28,613 nt of DNA from a bacterium (GCA_021800805.1 JAJYYR010000008.1:1-28613), one strand, 5' to 3'; shown: positions 7,893 to 15,194, numbered from the stretch's first letter. A program made the numbers and translations. Notes: a model not told the origin generated them from the sequence alone.

Positions 7893-8244
7893 ATGAAAGA
7901 TTATGACAATTTTTTCTTGCCAGTCAATAATTTGAATATAGCAAAAGAATATTATTTAAAACTCGGTCTTCCTGTTAAATTTGATTTTTCAGACAAGGGC
8001 ATGGCAGCTTTTAATGTGGGCAATCAAGAACCGGCAATTATTTTAAAAGATACGAGAATTTTTCCTAATGCAAGCAAGCTATTTGGTTTGCGGTTGACGA
8101 TGTTCGAACAGAATATCAAAAACTTAAGGAAAAAGGGGTCTATTTTTATCGGAACCATTTAATATCCATACCGGATTAGCTGTGGAATTTGAAGACCCGT
8201 TTGGAAACAGATTGGGAATTACCGATTATTCAAAGAAAAAATAA
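7893..8244 (+). pseudogene. VOC/glyoxalase-like gene with two frameshifts
   Basis: Three frames together give one VOC-like protein of about 117 aa. Frame 1 (from 7893) gives a MKDYDNFFLPVNNLNIAKEY start through FPNASK. Frame 2 (about 8086-8150) gives WFAVDDVRTEYQKLKEKGV. Frame 3 (about 8157-8244) gives GLAVEFEDPFGNRLGITDY. These segments follow each other as in intact glyoxalase-fold proteins. The first shift is near 8085 and the second near 8155. Two independent indels in so short a gene point to decay rather than sequencing error. Confidence 0.75.
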
Positions 8245-8272
8245 AAAGAAATTATTGAAAAGAAATAATTTT

Positions 8273-8872
8273 ATGTCCAAAATTGATTTAACAAAAAAAT
8301 ACAAAGAATATTACACGGCCAAAATCACTCCTCAATTGGTTGAATTCGGCGAATCCAATTTTATAACTATCGAAGGGAAAGGAGAGCCTGCCGGCAAGTT
8401 ATTCACTCAAGCCGTTGAAGCTCTTTACCCCCTTGCTTACGGGATAAAAAATTTATCCAAAAAAGCAGGCAATGATTTTGCTGTCGCCAAACTTGAAGGG
8501 CTTTGGTGGGTTGATTCGGATAAGCCGGCGTTGGAAGTCCCGCGGGATGAGTGGCGCTGGAAACTGCTTATCCGTCTCCCCGATTTTATTTCTTCCGAAA
8601 TAGTGGCAAAAGCCAAAGAAGAGGTTATTAAAAAGAAAAAAGTTGAATTAGTCAATGAAATAAAATTTACAAAGATCACCGAGGGTAAGTGTGTTCAAAT
8701 TATACATATCGGTCCTTATGCTGCCGAACCGGAAACGATTGCTGATATGAAAAATTTCATAAAAGAAAATAATTTGTTTGAAAATGGTCCTCATCATGAG
8801 ATTTATTTGTCCGACCCAAGAAAAACTCCTCCGCAAAAAATGAAAACAATTTTAAGGCAACCCGTTAGATAA
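8273..8872 (+). CDS. GyrI-like small-molecule-binding domain protein
   Basis: I start at the ATG at 8273 (199 aa). The longer in-frame TTG start at 8189 would overlap the decayed VOC gene and add unrelated residues. The sequence fits the GyrI-like family: GKGEPAGKLFTQAVEALYPL near 31-50, then GLWWVDSD, a PRDEWRWKLLIRLPDF segment and IHIGPYAAEPETI. These soluble proteins bind or detoxify small molecules, and some inhibit gyrase. No HTH domain is attached. It stands between a glyoxalase remnant and an alkylation-repair gene, a loose detoxification and repair neighbourhood. Confidence 0.8.
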   Translation: MSKIDLTKKYKEYYTAKITPQLVEFGESNFITIEGKGEPAGKLFTQAVEALYPLAYGIKNLSKKAGNDFAVAKLEGLWWVDSDKPALEVPRDEWRWKLLIRLPDFISSEIVAKAKEEVIKKKKVELVNEIKFTKITEGKCVQIIHIGPYAAEPETIADMKNFIKENNLFENGPHHEIYLSDPRKTPPQKMKTILRQPVR

Positions 8873-8973
8873 AAAAATGATTAAACACTATAGAACAAAA
8901 TACCCTATTATTTCATTATTACAGTTTATTTTAGGGATTACTTTTTAAATTCCTTTGATTTTTGATTATAAAT

Positions 8974-9663
8974 ATGGACGAAAAAACGCAATACGACCGG
9001 ATTCTTAAAAAATTAGAATCTTATGCCGACAAGAAAAATGTCGAAGGAATGGCGAGATTTGGAATAAAAGGAAAAAATGTTTTGGGCGGACCATCTTTGC
9101 CGATATTAAGAAAGATGGCAAAAGAAATCGGGAAAAATCATAAATTGGCTTTGCGGTTGTGGGATTCGGAAATTCATGAAGCGCGGATTTTAGCTGCCAT
9201 GGTTGCCGAGCCTAAAGAGGCGGCCGAAACCCAGATTGAAAAGTGGGTTAAAGATTTTGATTCCTGGGATGTTTGCGATCAGGTTTGCAGTAATTTTTTC
9301 GATAAAACCGGAGTTGCTTTCAAAAAAGCTGATGAATGGAGCAAGAGAAAAGAAGAATTTGTTAAACGGGCAGGTTTTGTTTTAATGGCATGCCTGGCAG
9401 TGCACGATAAAACCGCATCGGACAAAAAATTTACCGTATTTTTCAATAATATAAAAAGAGAATCGATTGACGAAAGAAATTTCGTCAGAAAAGCCGTTAA
9501 TTGGGCGCTCAGGCAGATAGGCAAAAGGAATGTTGCTTTAAATGAAGCGGCTGTAAAACTGGCGGAAGAAATTTTGCAGATTGATTCCAAAAGCGCTAAA
9601 TGGATTGCCAATGACGCTTTAAGAGAATTAAAAAGCGAAGCAATAAGAAAGAGATTTATATAA
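8974..9663 (+). CDS. AlkD-like DNA alkylation repair protein (HEAT-repeat glycosylase)
   Basis: The 229-aa protein is full length for the family and built of helical HEAT-like repeats. It has WDVCDQVCSNFFDKT near residues 97-111 and RNFVRKAVNWALRQIGK near 170-186. These correspond to the conserved Trp/Asp and Arg segments that line the DNA groove in AlkD. Known AlkD enzymes remove positively charged alkylated bases such as 3- and 7-methylpurines without flipping them. I use the ATG at 8974; an in-frame TTG four codons earlier (8962) is possible, and neither has a clear ribosome site. Confidence 0.85.
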   Translation: MDEKTQYDRILKKLESYADKKNVEGMARFGIKGKNVLGGPSLPILRKMAKEIGKNHKLALRLWDSEIHEARILAAMVAEPKEAAETQIEKWVKDFDSWDVCDQVCSNFFDKTGVAFKKADEWSKRKEEFVKRAGFVLMACLAVHDKTASDKKFTVFFNNIKRESIDERNFVRKAVNWALRQIGKRNVALNEAAVKLAEEILQIDSKSAKWIANDALRELKSEAIRKRFI

Positions 9664-9702
9664 AATCCCTTTAATTTCTTTACACAGTCCAGAAAAAATG
9701 TT

Positions 9703-9764
9703 GGTTTCCGACAGGTGTGAATTCCGTTCACGACTGGATACCCATTCCAGAAATTACCGGACAC
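9703..9764 (-). repeat. Array E: inverted partial array of the ~23-bp repeat
   Basis: Read on the minus strand, units begin GTCCGG (at 9762) and ATCCAG (23 bases on), and a third begins GTCGG. They align without gaps over about 52 bases with array B at 15228-15280, including the GGAATGGG and AACGGA blocks and the ACACC spacer. The orientation is opposite to B and A. The array falls in the gap between the AlkD-like and nuclease genes. Confidence 0.65.
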
Positions 9765-9776
9765 CTTAGTCCGGTA
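9755..9776. terminator. Stem-loop TACCGGAC / GTCCGGTA
   Basis: An 8-bp perfect stem (9755-9762 with 9769-9776) closes a 6-base loop. It lies about 90 bases past the AlkD-like stop codon. No run of T follows on the plus strand, but on the minus strand it overlaps the first repeat unit of array E. It could be a weak terminator or part of a transposon end. Confidence 0.35.
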
Positions 9777-9875
9777 AAAATACTTCGCTATTATAGGAAC
9801 GCTTTTACCTGCGGGGACTAATTTTACAGCCTGCGGCAATTTAAAATGAACCGTCAGATGGAAAAAATGAATTGA

Positions 9876-9912
9876 TAATTTAGGTTAAATTAGTGTTCGG
9901 TTGTGAACGGAA
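9876..9912 (+). repeat. Array A: single repeat unit with flanking dyad, copy of 15211-15247
   Basis: Thirty-three of 37 bases match 15211-15247: a TAATTTA...TAAATTA dyad followed by one GTTCGG...AACGGAAT unit. It lies just upstream of the nuclease-like gene in the same orientation as array B. Confidence 0.7.
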
Positions 9913-9958
9913 TTTAAACAGTTTCTTCAAAATAACGAATCATTTAAATGGAGGATTT

Positions 9959-10735
9959 ATGAAAGAATATATAATTAGCGACACAGGCGTCAAGGTTTTT
10001 AGTAATTACAAAGATAATATAGATATTGATAAGGATAACAAAGTTCTGTCTAAAAAAGCAAACCTCCCGCGTGAGAAATGTAATAAAGGAAAAGTAAAAG
10101 GACTTTCTCGTTTTGGTAGCGAGAATAGCGAAGATGCAAAAACGTTTAATTTATTTAGGGGGCTGGAACTGAATGGCAGGATTGGTGAATATTATAATAC
10201 AGTGGGAATTACGGATACGAATAAGCCCGAAAGGTTGCTTTTCTGGGGCATGGATAGCAATACTGGTGAATCAGACGCTGTACTTAAAACCGTGCTTGAT
10301 AAAATCGAGCCGCCTAACATATGGAAAATACAACAGACTGAGCCCGATATCATCATAATAGGAAACAAAACAGTTGTCTTTAATGAGTCTAAGCTGGGTA
10401 GGAATGGCGCAACCATAGAGGCTTGGAACAGAAAGAAACCATTAGGAGAGAAGCACGAGTTTTATAAAAAAAATGCGAAGCAATATTTTAATAGCAGTTT
10501 CATTGAGAATTTTTCGGTAGAAGGGCGAAGGTTCTATCAGTTATTACGAAATTTTATTATAGGGCAAACTTTTGCAGATAGTCTAAAGAAGCAATTTCAT
10601 TTAGTAGCCTTAGTCAATAGTCAAAATAAAAATAAAAGCGGGTTATCTCATCAAGAAGAATTTGAAAAATTTAAATTATTCTTGAATAAACCATTTCAGG
10701 CCTTTTGCCACCTTACAAGTTGGGACAAATTGTAA
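9959..10735 (+). CDS. Probable PD-(D/E)XK-fold nuclease, family unknown
   Basis: GGAGG at 9950-9954 supports the ATG at 9959 (258 aa); an upstream ATG at 9893 lies inside the repeat and is unlikely. P129-D130 begins a hydrophobic strand IIII, and E143-S-K145 follows on the next strand. This PD-x12-ExK spacing is that of PD-(D/E)XK nucleases, including many restriction enzymes. No methyltransferase is adjacent. The N-terminal ~60 residues are polar and K-rich, and the C-terminal part is helical. It could be a stand-alone defence nuclease or an orphan restriction enzyme. I cannot name a closer family. Confidence 0.55.
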   Translation: MKEYIISDTGVKVFSNYKDNIDIDKDNKVLSKKANLPREKCNKGKVKGLSRFGSENSEDAKTFNLFRGLELNGRIGEYYNTVGITDTNKPERLLFWGMDSNTGESDAVLKTVLDKIEPPNIWKIQQTEPDIIIIGNKTVVFNESKLGRNGATIEAWNRKKPLGEKHEFYKKNAKQYFNSSFIENFSVEGRRFYQLLRNFIIGQTFADSLKKQFHLVALVNSQNKNKSGLSHQEEFEKFKLFLNKPFQAFCHLTSWDKL

Positions 10736-10887
10736 TTAAATGATTATCCGTAAACTAATTACATAAATTTAGGATTGAAAAATGCTAAACAAACGGATTA
10801 GTTGACAGACAGTATTAGATATTGTTTTTTATGATTAGCGTTATCAATATTTTTAGTAAATAAAATAACACAGAAGGAGGCTACCAA

Positions 10888-11292
10888 ATGAATGCTTTGG
10901 AAAATGAAGTCTGGCAGGTTGTACAGGATATGAATAAAACATGGACCACCGGCAATCCCGACGGCCTTAATAATTTTTTCCACCGCGATATGGTCGCCAT
11001 TACCGCTACCGACAAGCTAAGGCTCGAAGGCAAGGACAAATGCGTCGCATCATGGAAGTCTTTTTCCGATGCGGCTAAGATTCGCTACTGGAAAGAGATC
11101 GATCCTAAGGTTCAATTATACGGAAATACGGCGGTAGTCACGTATTATTTCGATATGTCTTTCGATATGGGCGGGCACACTATAAACATGGGAGGCAGGG
11201 ATATGTTTGTCATGCTCAAAGAAGACGGGAAGTGGTGGGCGGTTGCCGATCAGTTTTCTCCGTATCCGCCTATCCAGGAAAATCTCGTTTGA
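10888..11292 (+). CDS. SnoaL-like / NTF2-fold protein (DUF4440-type)
   Basis: A strong AGAAGGAGG site lies 8-9 bases before the ATG at 10888. The 134-aa protein has the NTF2-like cone layout: helices around VWQVVQDMNKTWTTGNPDGL, a FFHRDMVAITA strand, GKDKCVASWKSF, then strands VQLYGNTAVVTYYF and a GGRDMFVMLKEDGKWWAVAD hairpin. Such proteins are small cytosolic enzymes or ligand-binding proteins; the substrate cannot be told. It is the last gene before copy 2 of the 47-bp repeat. Confidence 0.75.
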   Translation: MNALENEVWQVVQDMNKTWTTGNPDGLNNFFHRDMVAITATDKLRLEGKDKCVASWKSFSDAAKIRYWKEIDPKVQLYGNTAVVTYYFDMSFDMGGHTINMGGRDMFVMLKEDGKWWAVADQFSPYPPIQENLV

Positions 11293-11311
11293 TTAGATGA
11301 TATATGTATGC

Positions 11312-11358
11312 GCGTATAAATTTTACAAATTTACGGTAATATTCGGCATAAAATAATA
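11312..11358 (+). repeat. 47-bp direct repeat, copy 2 (remnant of methyltransferase 3' end)
   Basis: This noncoding stretch repeats the last codons of the methyltransferase (7335-7381) with three mismatches, including the stop codon and following bases. It suggests that the sequence after this point originally followed the methyltransferase gene. Confidence 0.85.
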
Positions 11359-11464
11359 GTATATAAGTAAGAAAAGTATCTATTTAAGTTAAGAACTAGA
11401 ATTTAAAAGGAGATATAGCTTTTATATGCTCGTAAGAATGGGTATGGGGCTATAAGTTTAGTTA

Positions 11465-11784
11465 TGAGTAATAAATTGTGCGAGAATTTAGTGCAATCCG
11501 AAAATATTACCTTTCCGTTTGAAGAAAAAATTGCATAAGAAACAATCTTATACGTAACCGATACAATCAAGATTAAAGATATTTACCGCATATTAAAAGT
11601 TATTTATTTTGCCAGCAGACTTCACTTAGAACGTTACGGCCGCATATAATAAAGCAGATGAAAATGATTATATGAAAATCGAAGATATAATCGCCGAATT
11701 TGAAAATGGAAATATATTATTAAAACATTTACAAAATCCCTTTCCCGACCGTGAAGACGATAACGATATTTCTCTTCCCGGATA
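11465..11784 (+). pseudogene. Decayed Panacea (DUF4065) antitoxin-like gene
   Basis: From 11465 one frame reads MSNKLCENLVQSENITFPFE, meets a TAA at 11537, and continues as ETILYVTDTIKIKDIYR then ILKVIYFASRLHLERYGRI before two further stops. The second part has the KVLYFA..HL..YGR core of Panacea/SocA-like antitoxin domains. A later shifted frame (11671-11784) encodes 37 residues that may be the old C-terminus or a separate small ORF. In-frame stops show that the gene is dead. The rest of the 11293-11913 gap holds no other gene I can support. Confidence 0.5.
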
Positions 11785-11848
11785 ATATTAATGAAAATTT
11801 CCGGGGAGCACAACTTAGATTATTCTAATAGAAAGTTCAAAAAAACAT

Positions 11849-11877
11849 TTGACATATCCGTATAAAATATATATACT
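11849..11877 (+). promoter_or_regulatory. Promoter of the second abiE operon
   Basis: TTGACA (11849-11854), a 17-base spacer and TATACT (11872-11877) lie ahead of the AbiEi start at 11914. The predicted start falls within the inner operator dyad. Confidence 0.8.
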
Positions 11878-11906
11878 TATTTATAAGTATTACAAAATTA
11901 TACGGA
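11857..11906. promoter_or_regulatory. Nested operator dyads over the second abiE promoter
   Basis: The outer arms TCCGTATAA (11857-11865) and TTATACGGA (11898-11906) are perfect 9-bp inverted repeats. Within them ATACTTA (11873-11879) and TAAGTAT (11884-11890) form a perfect 7-bp dyad over the -10 and start region. Known AbiEi antitoxins bind paired inverted repeats at their promoter, so this is a strong candidate for autoregulation. Confidence 0.75.
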
Positions 11907-11913
11907 ATATATT

Positions 11914-12516
11914 ATGCAAAGAAAAACGGACCGACTTATAAATCTTTTTAAAACCAACGGCGGGACAGTTAGGTTTTCAACCATTATAAAAGAAGGATTT
12001 CACCCTGACTCCCTTAATATCCTTAAAAAGGAAAAGAAAGTCGAAAAAATCGCCAGGGGGCTTTATGTGCTGACTAATCACGCTATTAAAACGCATCCAG
12101 ACCTTGTCGCCGCATCCCTTCAAGCCCCAAGAGGGGTTATCTGCCTTATTTCCGCCCTTTCCTTCCACGAGGCTACGGTTGAAATCTCTAAATATGTAGA
12201 TATGGCTATCCCCAAAGGCACCCATGCGCACAAAATCAAATACCCCCCAGTAAGATTTTACCGGTTTAATGATAAATCATGGGAAGCCGGCGTGGAGGAA
12301 CATGGAATAGAAGGCCATAAAATTAAAGTTTATAGTCTCGCCAAGACCGTTGCAGACTGTTTTAAATTCCGCAATAAAATAGGTATGGATATAGCGCGGC
12401 AGGCCATTAAAACAGCTGTTGCGGAAAAAAATATAAAACCGGAAGAAATAATGCGGTATGCCAAGATTTGCCGCGTCGGTAATATAATAAAACCCATACT
12501 GGAGGCCATTCTTTGA
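11914..12516 (+). CDS. abiEi: AbiEi-family antitoxin / repressor (second abiE locus)
   Basis: The 200-aa protein has an N-terminal winged helix (residues ~1-55: LINLFKTNGGTVRFSTII through IARGLYVL), then the AbiEi antitoxin domain with ICLISALSFHEAT and YSLAKTVADCFKFRNKIG. This is the transcriptional-regulator-of-viral-defence type of AbiEi, clearly different from the DUF6088-like protein at 1132. The stop TGA overlaps the TTG start of the toxin. The leader is only about 35 bases and is filled by operator dyads. Confidence 0.9.
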   Translation: MQRKTDRLINLFKTNGGTVRFSTIIKEGFHPDSLNILKKEKKVEKIARGLYVLTNHAIKTHPDLVAASLQAPRGVICLISALSFHEATVEISKYVDMAIPKGTHAHKIKYPPVRFYRFNDKSWEAGVEEHGIEGHKIKVYSLAKTVADCFKFRNKIGMDIARQAIKTAVAEKNIKPEEIMRYAKICRVGNIIKPILEAIL

Positions 12517-13427
12517 AAAAGGATATTAAGAACATAGAAGCTTCCATACGGGCGCAACTTCAGAATAAAGCAAAGGAAACCAACCGTCCTTTCTCGGAAG
12601 TTCTGCAATATTACGCTATGGAAAGATTTCTTTATAGATTCAGCCGTTCGGAATATGCGGATAAATTTATTTTAAAGGGTTCGTTAATGTTTACGGCATG
12701 GCAGATTCCCGAACGCCGCACGACTCTCGATATAGATTTATTAGGATATTATAGCAACGAGGTAAAAATTATCGAAGGAATTATAGCAGATATTTGCAGT
12801 CTGGAAGTGGTTCCGGACGGACTTGTTTTCGATTCAAAAACATTGCATGGGCAGAAAATAAAAGAAGATATGGATTATGAAGGCGTGCGCCTGAAGTTCC
12901 TTGGATTTTTAGAGCATTCGCGCATATCGATGCAGGTCGATATCGGTTTTGGCGATGTCGTTCACCCGGGATACAGTTCTATCAATTATCCCGTTATTTT
13001 AGACCTGCCGGGACCTATTCTTATGGGATACCCCATAGAAAGCGTGGTAAGCGAAAAATTTGAGGCAATAGTTAAATTCGGTTCCCTTAATAGCCGGATG
13101 AAAGACTTCTACGATATATGGATTACGATGCGCCGGTTTAATTTTAACGGATTGCAGCTTGCCGAAGCGTTAAAAAAAACCTTTAAACACCGCAATACCG
13201 TTTTGCCGCAAGGCAAACCGTTATTTGCCGAAGAAATCTATAACGAAAAATCGGACAGGCAAACGCTATGGAAAGCATTTTTGAAAAAAGGGGATATTAA
13301 GCATACTCCGGAAAAACTATACGCCGTGGCAGACGACATAGAAAATTTTCTCATTGAGCTGCTTAACGCTATCAATAAAAATCATGAATTCGATAAAATA
13401 TGGATAGATGCCGGGCCGTGGAAATAA
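12513..13427 (+). CDS. abiEii: AbiEii nucleotidyltransferase toxin (second abiE locus)
   Basis: I start at TTG 12513, which overlaps the antitoxin stop by 4 bases and has GGAGG about 6 bases upstream. The protein (304 aa) carries FILKGSLMFTAW near 50-61 and TTLDIDLLGYY near 69-79, the KG(G/S)xxL and DxDL nucleotidyltransferase signatures of AbiEii. YPIESVVSEKFEAIVKFG and SRMKDFYDIW follow, typical of the family's C-terminal half. Here the second glycine of the usual KGG motif is lost (KGS), a common variant. The pair may act as a second abortive-infection or stability module. Confidence 0.9.
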   Translation: MKKDIKNIEASIRAQLQNKAKETNRPFSEVLQYYAMERFLYRFSRSEYADKFILKGSLMFTAWQIPERRTTLDIDLLGYYSNEVKIIEGIIADICSLEVVPDGLVFDSKTLHGQKIKEDMDYEGVRLKFLGFLEHSRISMQVDIGFGDVVHPGYSSINYPVILDLPGPILMGYPIESVVSEKFEAIVKFGSLNSRMKDFYDIWITMRRFNFNGLQLAEALKKTFKHRNTVLPQGKPLFAEEIYNEKSDRQTLWKAFLKKGDIKHTPEKLYAVADDIENFLIELLNAINKNHEFDKIWIDAGPWK

Positions 13428-13603
13428 AAATAAAAGATATTTTAATTAGGCAATATCAGGCAGGCTTGATTATCAGGCAATCAGACTTTTTAAGTTATTT
13501 TATTTTTTTTTGCCTATACGTTTATATCCTATCTGTCCTGTACGAGCCTTAAAACGCTTCCTACGAAGCCGATTTTTTTATTTATAGGGTCAAACGACAT
13601 TTT

Positions 13604-13826
13604 TCACTCTATAGGTTTAAGTTCGAGTTTAATTTCTCCGGCGACGTATTTTATAATATTTTTCTTAATGTCTTTTTTTTGCCGGAAAAAGATAAAAAGT
13701 TGTCCGTAAGTTTCTGAACAAGCAGGGTCTTTGCGCCGTGAGGAAGAAGCAATTTTTTATCGTATAACAGTTCGGCGACGTCTTTGTCCAAATCAATATT
13801 ATACCCTATATTTTTTTATCTTTCAT
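13604..13826 (-). pseudogene. Broken small gene, about 75 codons, function unknown
   Basis: The minus strand reads MKDKKI, shifts frame, then YNIDLDKDVAELLYDKK through LTDNFLSFSGKKK, shifts again at an A/T run and ends DIKKNIIKYVAGEIKLELKP with a stop at 13604. The amino-acid quality across the three pieces suggests one former small protein with two indels. I recognise no family. The upstream side carries AATTTGTT three times (13835, 13843, 13870), possible former operators. The remaining sequence of 13428-14084 has no gene I can support. Confidence 0.45.
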
Positions 13827-13903
13827 AATAGCCAAATTTGTTAATTTGTTATATTTTGCCCTTTGTTTAAATTTGTTGTTTTGTTTGATACGTCCGCATG
13901 CAG

Positions 13904-13964
13904 CGGACTCTGTCGGACACCCGTAACGGAAAAAACCGGACACCCATATCGGTCTCTATCGGAC
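13904..13964 (-). repeat. Array C: three ~23-bp repeat units, minus orientation
   Basis: On the minus strand GTCCG begins at 13964, 13941 and 13918, exactly 23 bases apart, with GTGTCCGGTT-like units and a CCGTTACGG block. A further GTCCG starts at 13908 as part of a 6-bp inverted repeat (13892-13897 with 13903-13908). This is the same unit type as in arrays B, D and E. Confidence 0.7.
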
Positions 13965-14084
13965 GCTTGAACTTAGTATTTTTTTGATACCCGCAGAATT
14001 ATATAAATCTGCTTCCTAAAATGTATTATTTTCGGAAGTAAACTTTATTTAGAAATAGAAGTACCGGCAAAAAAATATCTTTTT

Positions 14085-14273
14085 GTGTCAATATTTGGCT
14101 TAAAAATTTCCTATTATAATATTAACGGAAATAAGCAACGGAAAACTTCAATAATAATAACGCTATTGAAAAACTTTCCGGGGCATAGTAATATCGTATA
14201 TACGCTGATTTATCTAAAATATTCGAATAGGAATATGGCGGAAGCGATTGATAGGGCTAATAATGGGTTATAA
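14085..14273 (+). pseudogene. Possible C-terminal remnant of a tyrosine recombinase
   Basis: The last ~35 codons read LLKNFPGHSNIVYTLIYLKY then SNRNMAEAIDRANNGL. This resembles the recombinase C-terminus LGHSxIxTTxIYxH with its catalytic His and Tyr. No upstream R or HxxR region is present, and the first half does not look like protein. It may be the relic of an older integrase. The similarity is short, so the call is tentative. Confidence 0.35.
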
Positions 14274-14305
14274 TAAATAAAAACCAGGAACTAAGGAGCA
14301 TAGTT

Positions 14306-14623
14306 ATGTTTTTAAAAATATTTAACATAGTTATTTTATTTTTATTAATTTTATCCGTTAAAAATGTTTTTGCGGCAAATAAATCGGATATCCTAAAAGG
14401 GAAAGCGATTGTAATCAAGAGCGGATGCGTTAAATGCCATTCTTTTGTTAAATGCAAGCGAATAAAGGGATACGATACGCTTGCGGATTTTGGCAAGAGA
14501 CATTTAAGCATTAAACAAACGGAAAAGGCGATACGGAGTTGCAGAATGGATCCGTATTGCTCGCAAATACTAACAGACAGGCAGGTAAGATATGTGGCTT
14601 ATTATCTGAATTCCCTTAAATAA
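14306..14623 (+). CDS. Small secreted c-type cytochrome
   Basis: The 105-aa precursor has a signal peptide of ~23 residues (hydrophobic IFNIVILFLLIL, likely cleavage after VFA). A single CVKCH haem-binding motif lies at residues 41-45. A later CRMDPYCSQIL segment offers Met as the distal ligand, and the C-terminal RQVRYVAYYLNSLK helix is typical of class I cytochromes c. AAGGAG lies about 9 bases before the ATG. It would act in the periplasm as an electron carrier. Its presence on a defence island is odd; no partner oxidoreductase is nearby. Confidence 0.8.
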   Translation: MFLKIFNIVILFLLILSVKNVFAANKSDILKGKAIVIKSGCVKCHSFVKCKRIKGYDTLADFGKRHLSIKQTEKAIRSCRMDPYCSQILTDRQVRYVAYYLNSLK

Positions 14624-14654
14624 AAGTTACAATTCAAAAATAGGTTTTTCCAAT

Positions 14655-14852
14655 ATGGATATTAAAAAAACGATAGAACAACCAGACGAAAACAAAAACG
14701 GCAAAAATAAACGGGACAGGGCTACTTACCGCAACCTTTTCGAAAGGATTAAGCCCGACGAAAAAGACAAAATCAAAGAAAAGATAGACAAAAAAGAAAT
14801 AAACGGTTATACCGAAGAAGAAAACCTTAGGAACAATAATGATGGAAAATAA
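14655..14852 (+). CDS. Small highly charged protein, unknown
   Basis: This 65-aa ORF is almost entirely Lys, Glu, Asp and Asn (for example KPDEKDKIKEKIDKKEING), with no hydrophobic core. It is probably disordered or a helical hairpin. It overlaps the next small gene by 14 bases, which suggests cotranslation. No family is recognised. It may not be expressed, but its overlap and codon pattern make it a plausible gene. Confidence 0.45.
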   Translation: MDIKKTIEQPDENKNGKNKRDRATYRNLFERIKPDEKDKIKEKIDKKEINGYTEEENLRNNNDGK

Positions 14853-15120
14853 AGAATTATTTGATTTATATAGGTCTTTCATGGAATCCTCTTTACTCTT
14901 GCTTAACGAAAAAATTGGTAACGATGAAAAATTCCCGAAGAAACAAGAAGAGGTTTATTCAAGAGTAATAAACGAAAATTCTAAAACATATAATTTAAAA
15001 TCCGAGATGGTTCTGGTGTCGGATTTTGATAAATTAATTAATGATTGTAGAAACAAAATCCAAGAACTCCCCCAATTTATAAATTGCTGGGAGCTATTGG
15101 CAAAAGTAAATATAAATTAG
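14839..15120 (+). CDS. Small uncharacterised helical protein
   Basis: The 93-aa protein has a mostly helical, amphipathic pattern (LFDLYRSFMESSLLLLNEKI, FDKLINDCRNKIQELPQF). It starts inside the end of the preceding small gene; ATG 14839 and ATG 14842 are both possible. No known domain is recognised and there is no signal peptide. Such a two-gene arrangement could be a small toxin-antitoxin pair, but nothing in the sequence proves it. Confidence 0.5.
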   Translation: MMENKELFDLYRSFMESSLLLLNEKIGNDEKFPKKQEEVYSRVINENSKTYNLKSEMVLVSDFDKLINDCRNKIQELPQFINCWELLAKVNIN

Positions 15121-15165
15121 TTTAAGGAGAAAGTTTACTACAAAAAAGGGATTAATAGCCCAAAA

Positions 15166-15194
15166 CGGCGGAATAAAAGTGAGTCACTTTGCCG
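15166..15194. promoter_or_regulatory. Palindrome AAAGTGA-G-TCACTTT inside a CGGC/GCCG stem
   Basis: The core at 15176-15190 has 7-bp perfect arms around one base; CGGC (15166-15169) and GCCG (15191-15194) extend the symmetry with a short bulge. It lies 16 bases before array B and after the small gene ending at 15120. It may end transcription from the left, act as an operator, or belong to the mobile-element end. Confidence 0.45.

Noticed and set aside
8189..8272. Longer start (TTG) for the GyrI-like protein
   Set aside because: The added residues overlap the VOC pseudogene and are unlike the family; the ATG at 8273 gives a normal-length protein.
9279..9839. 186-codon minus-strand open frame
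   Set aside because: It is mostly antisense to the AlkD-like gene and the rest is repeat array E; composition is not protein-like.
9893..9958. Longer start (upstream ATG-like codon) for the nuclease-like gene
   Set aside because: The extension lies in repeat array A, and a GGAGG site points to the ATG at 9959.
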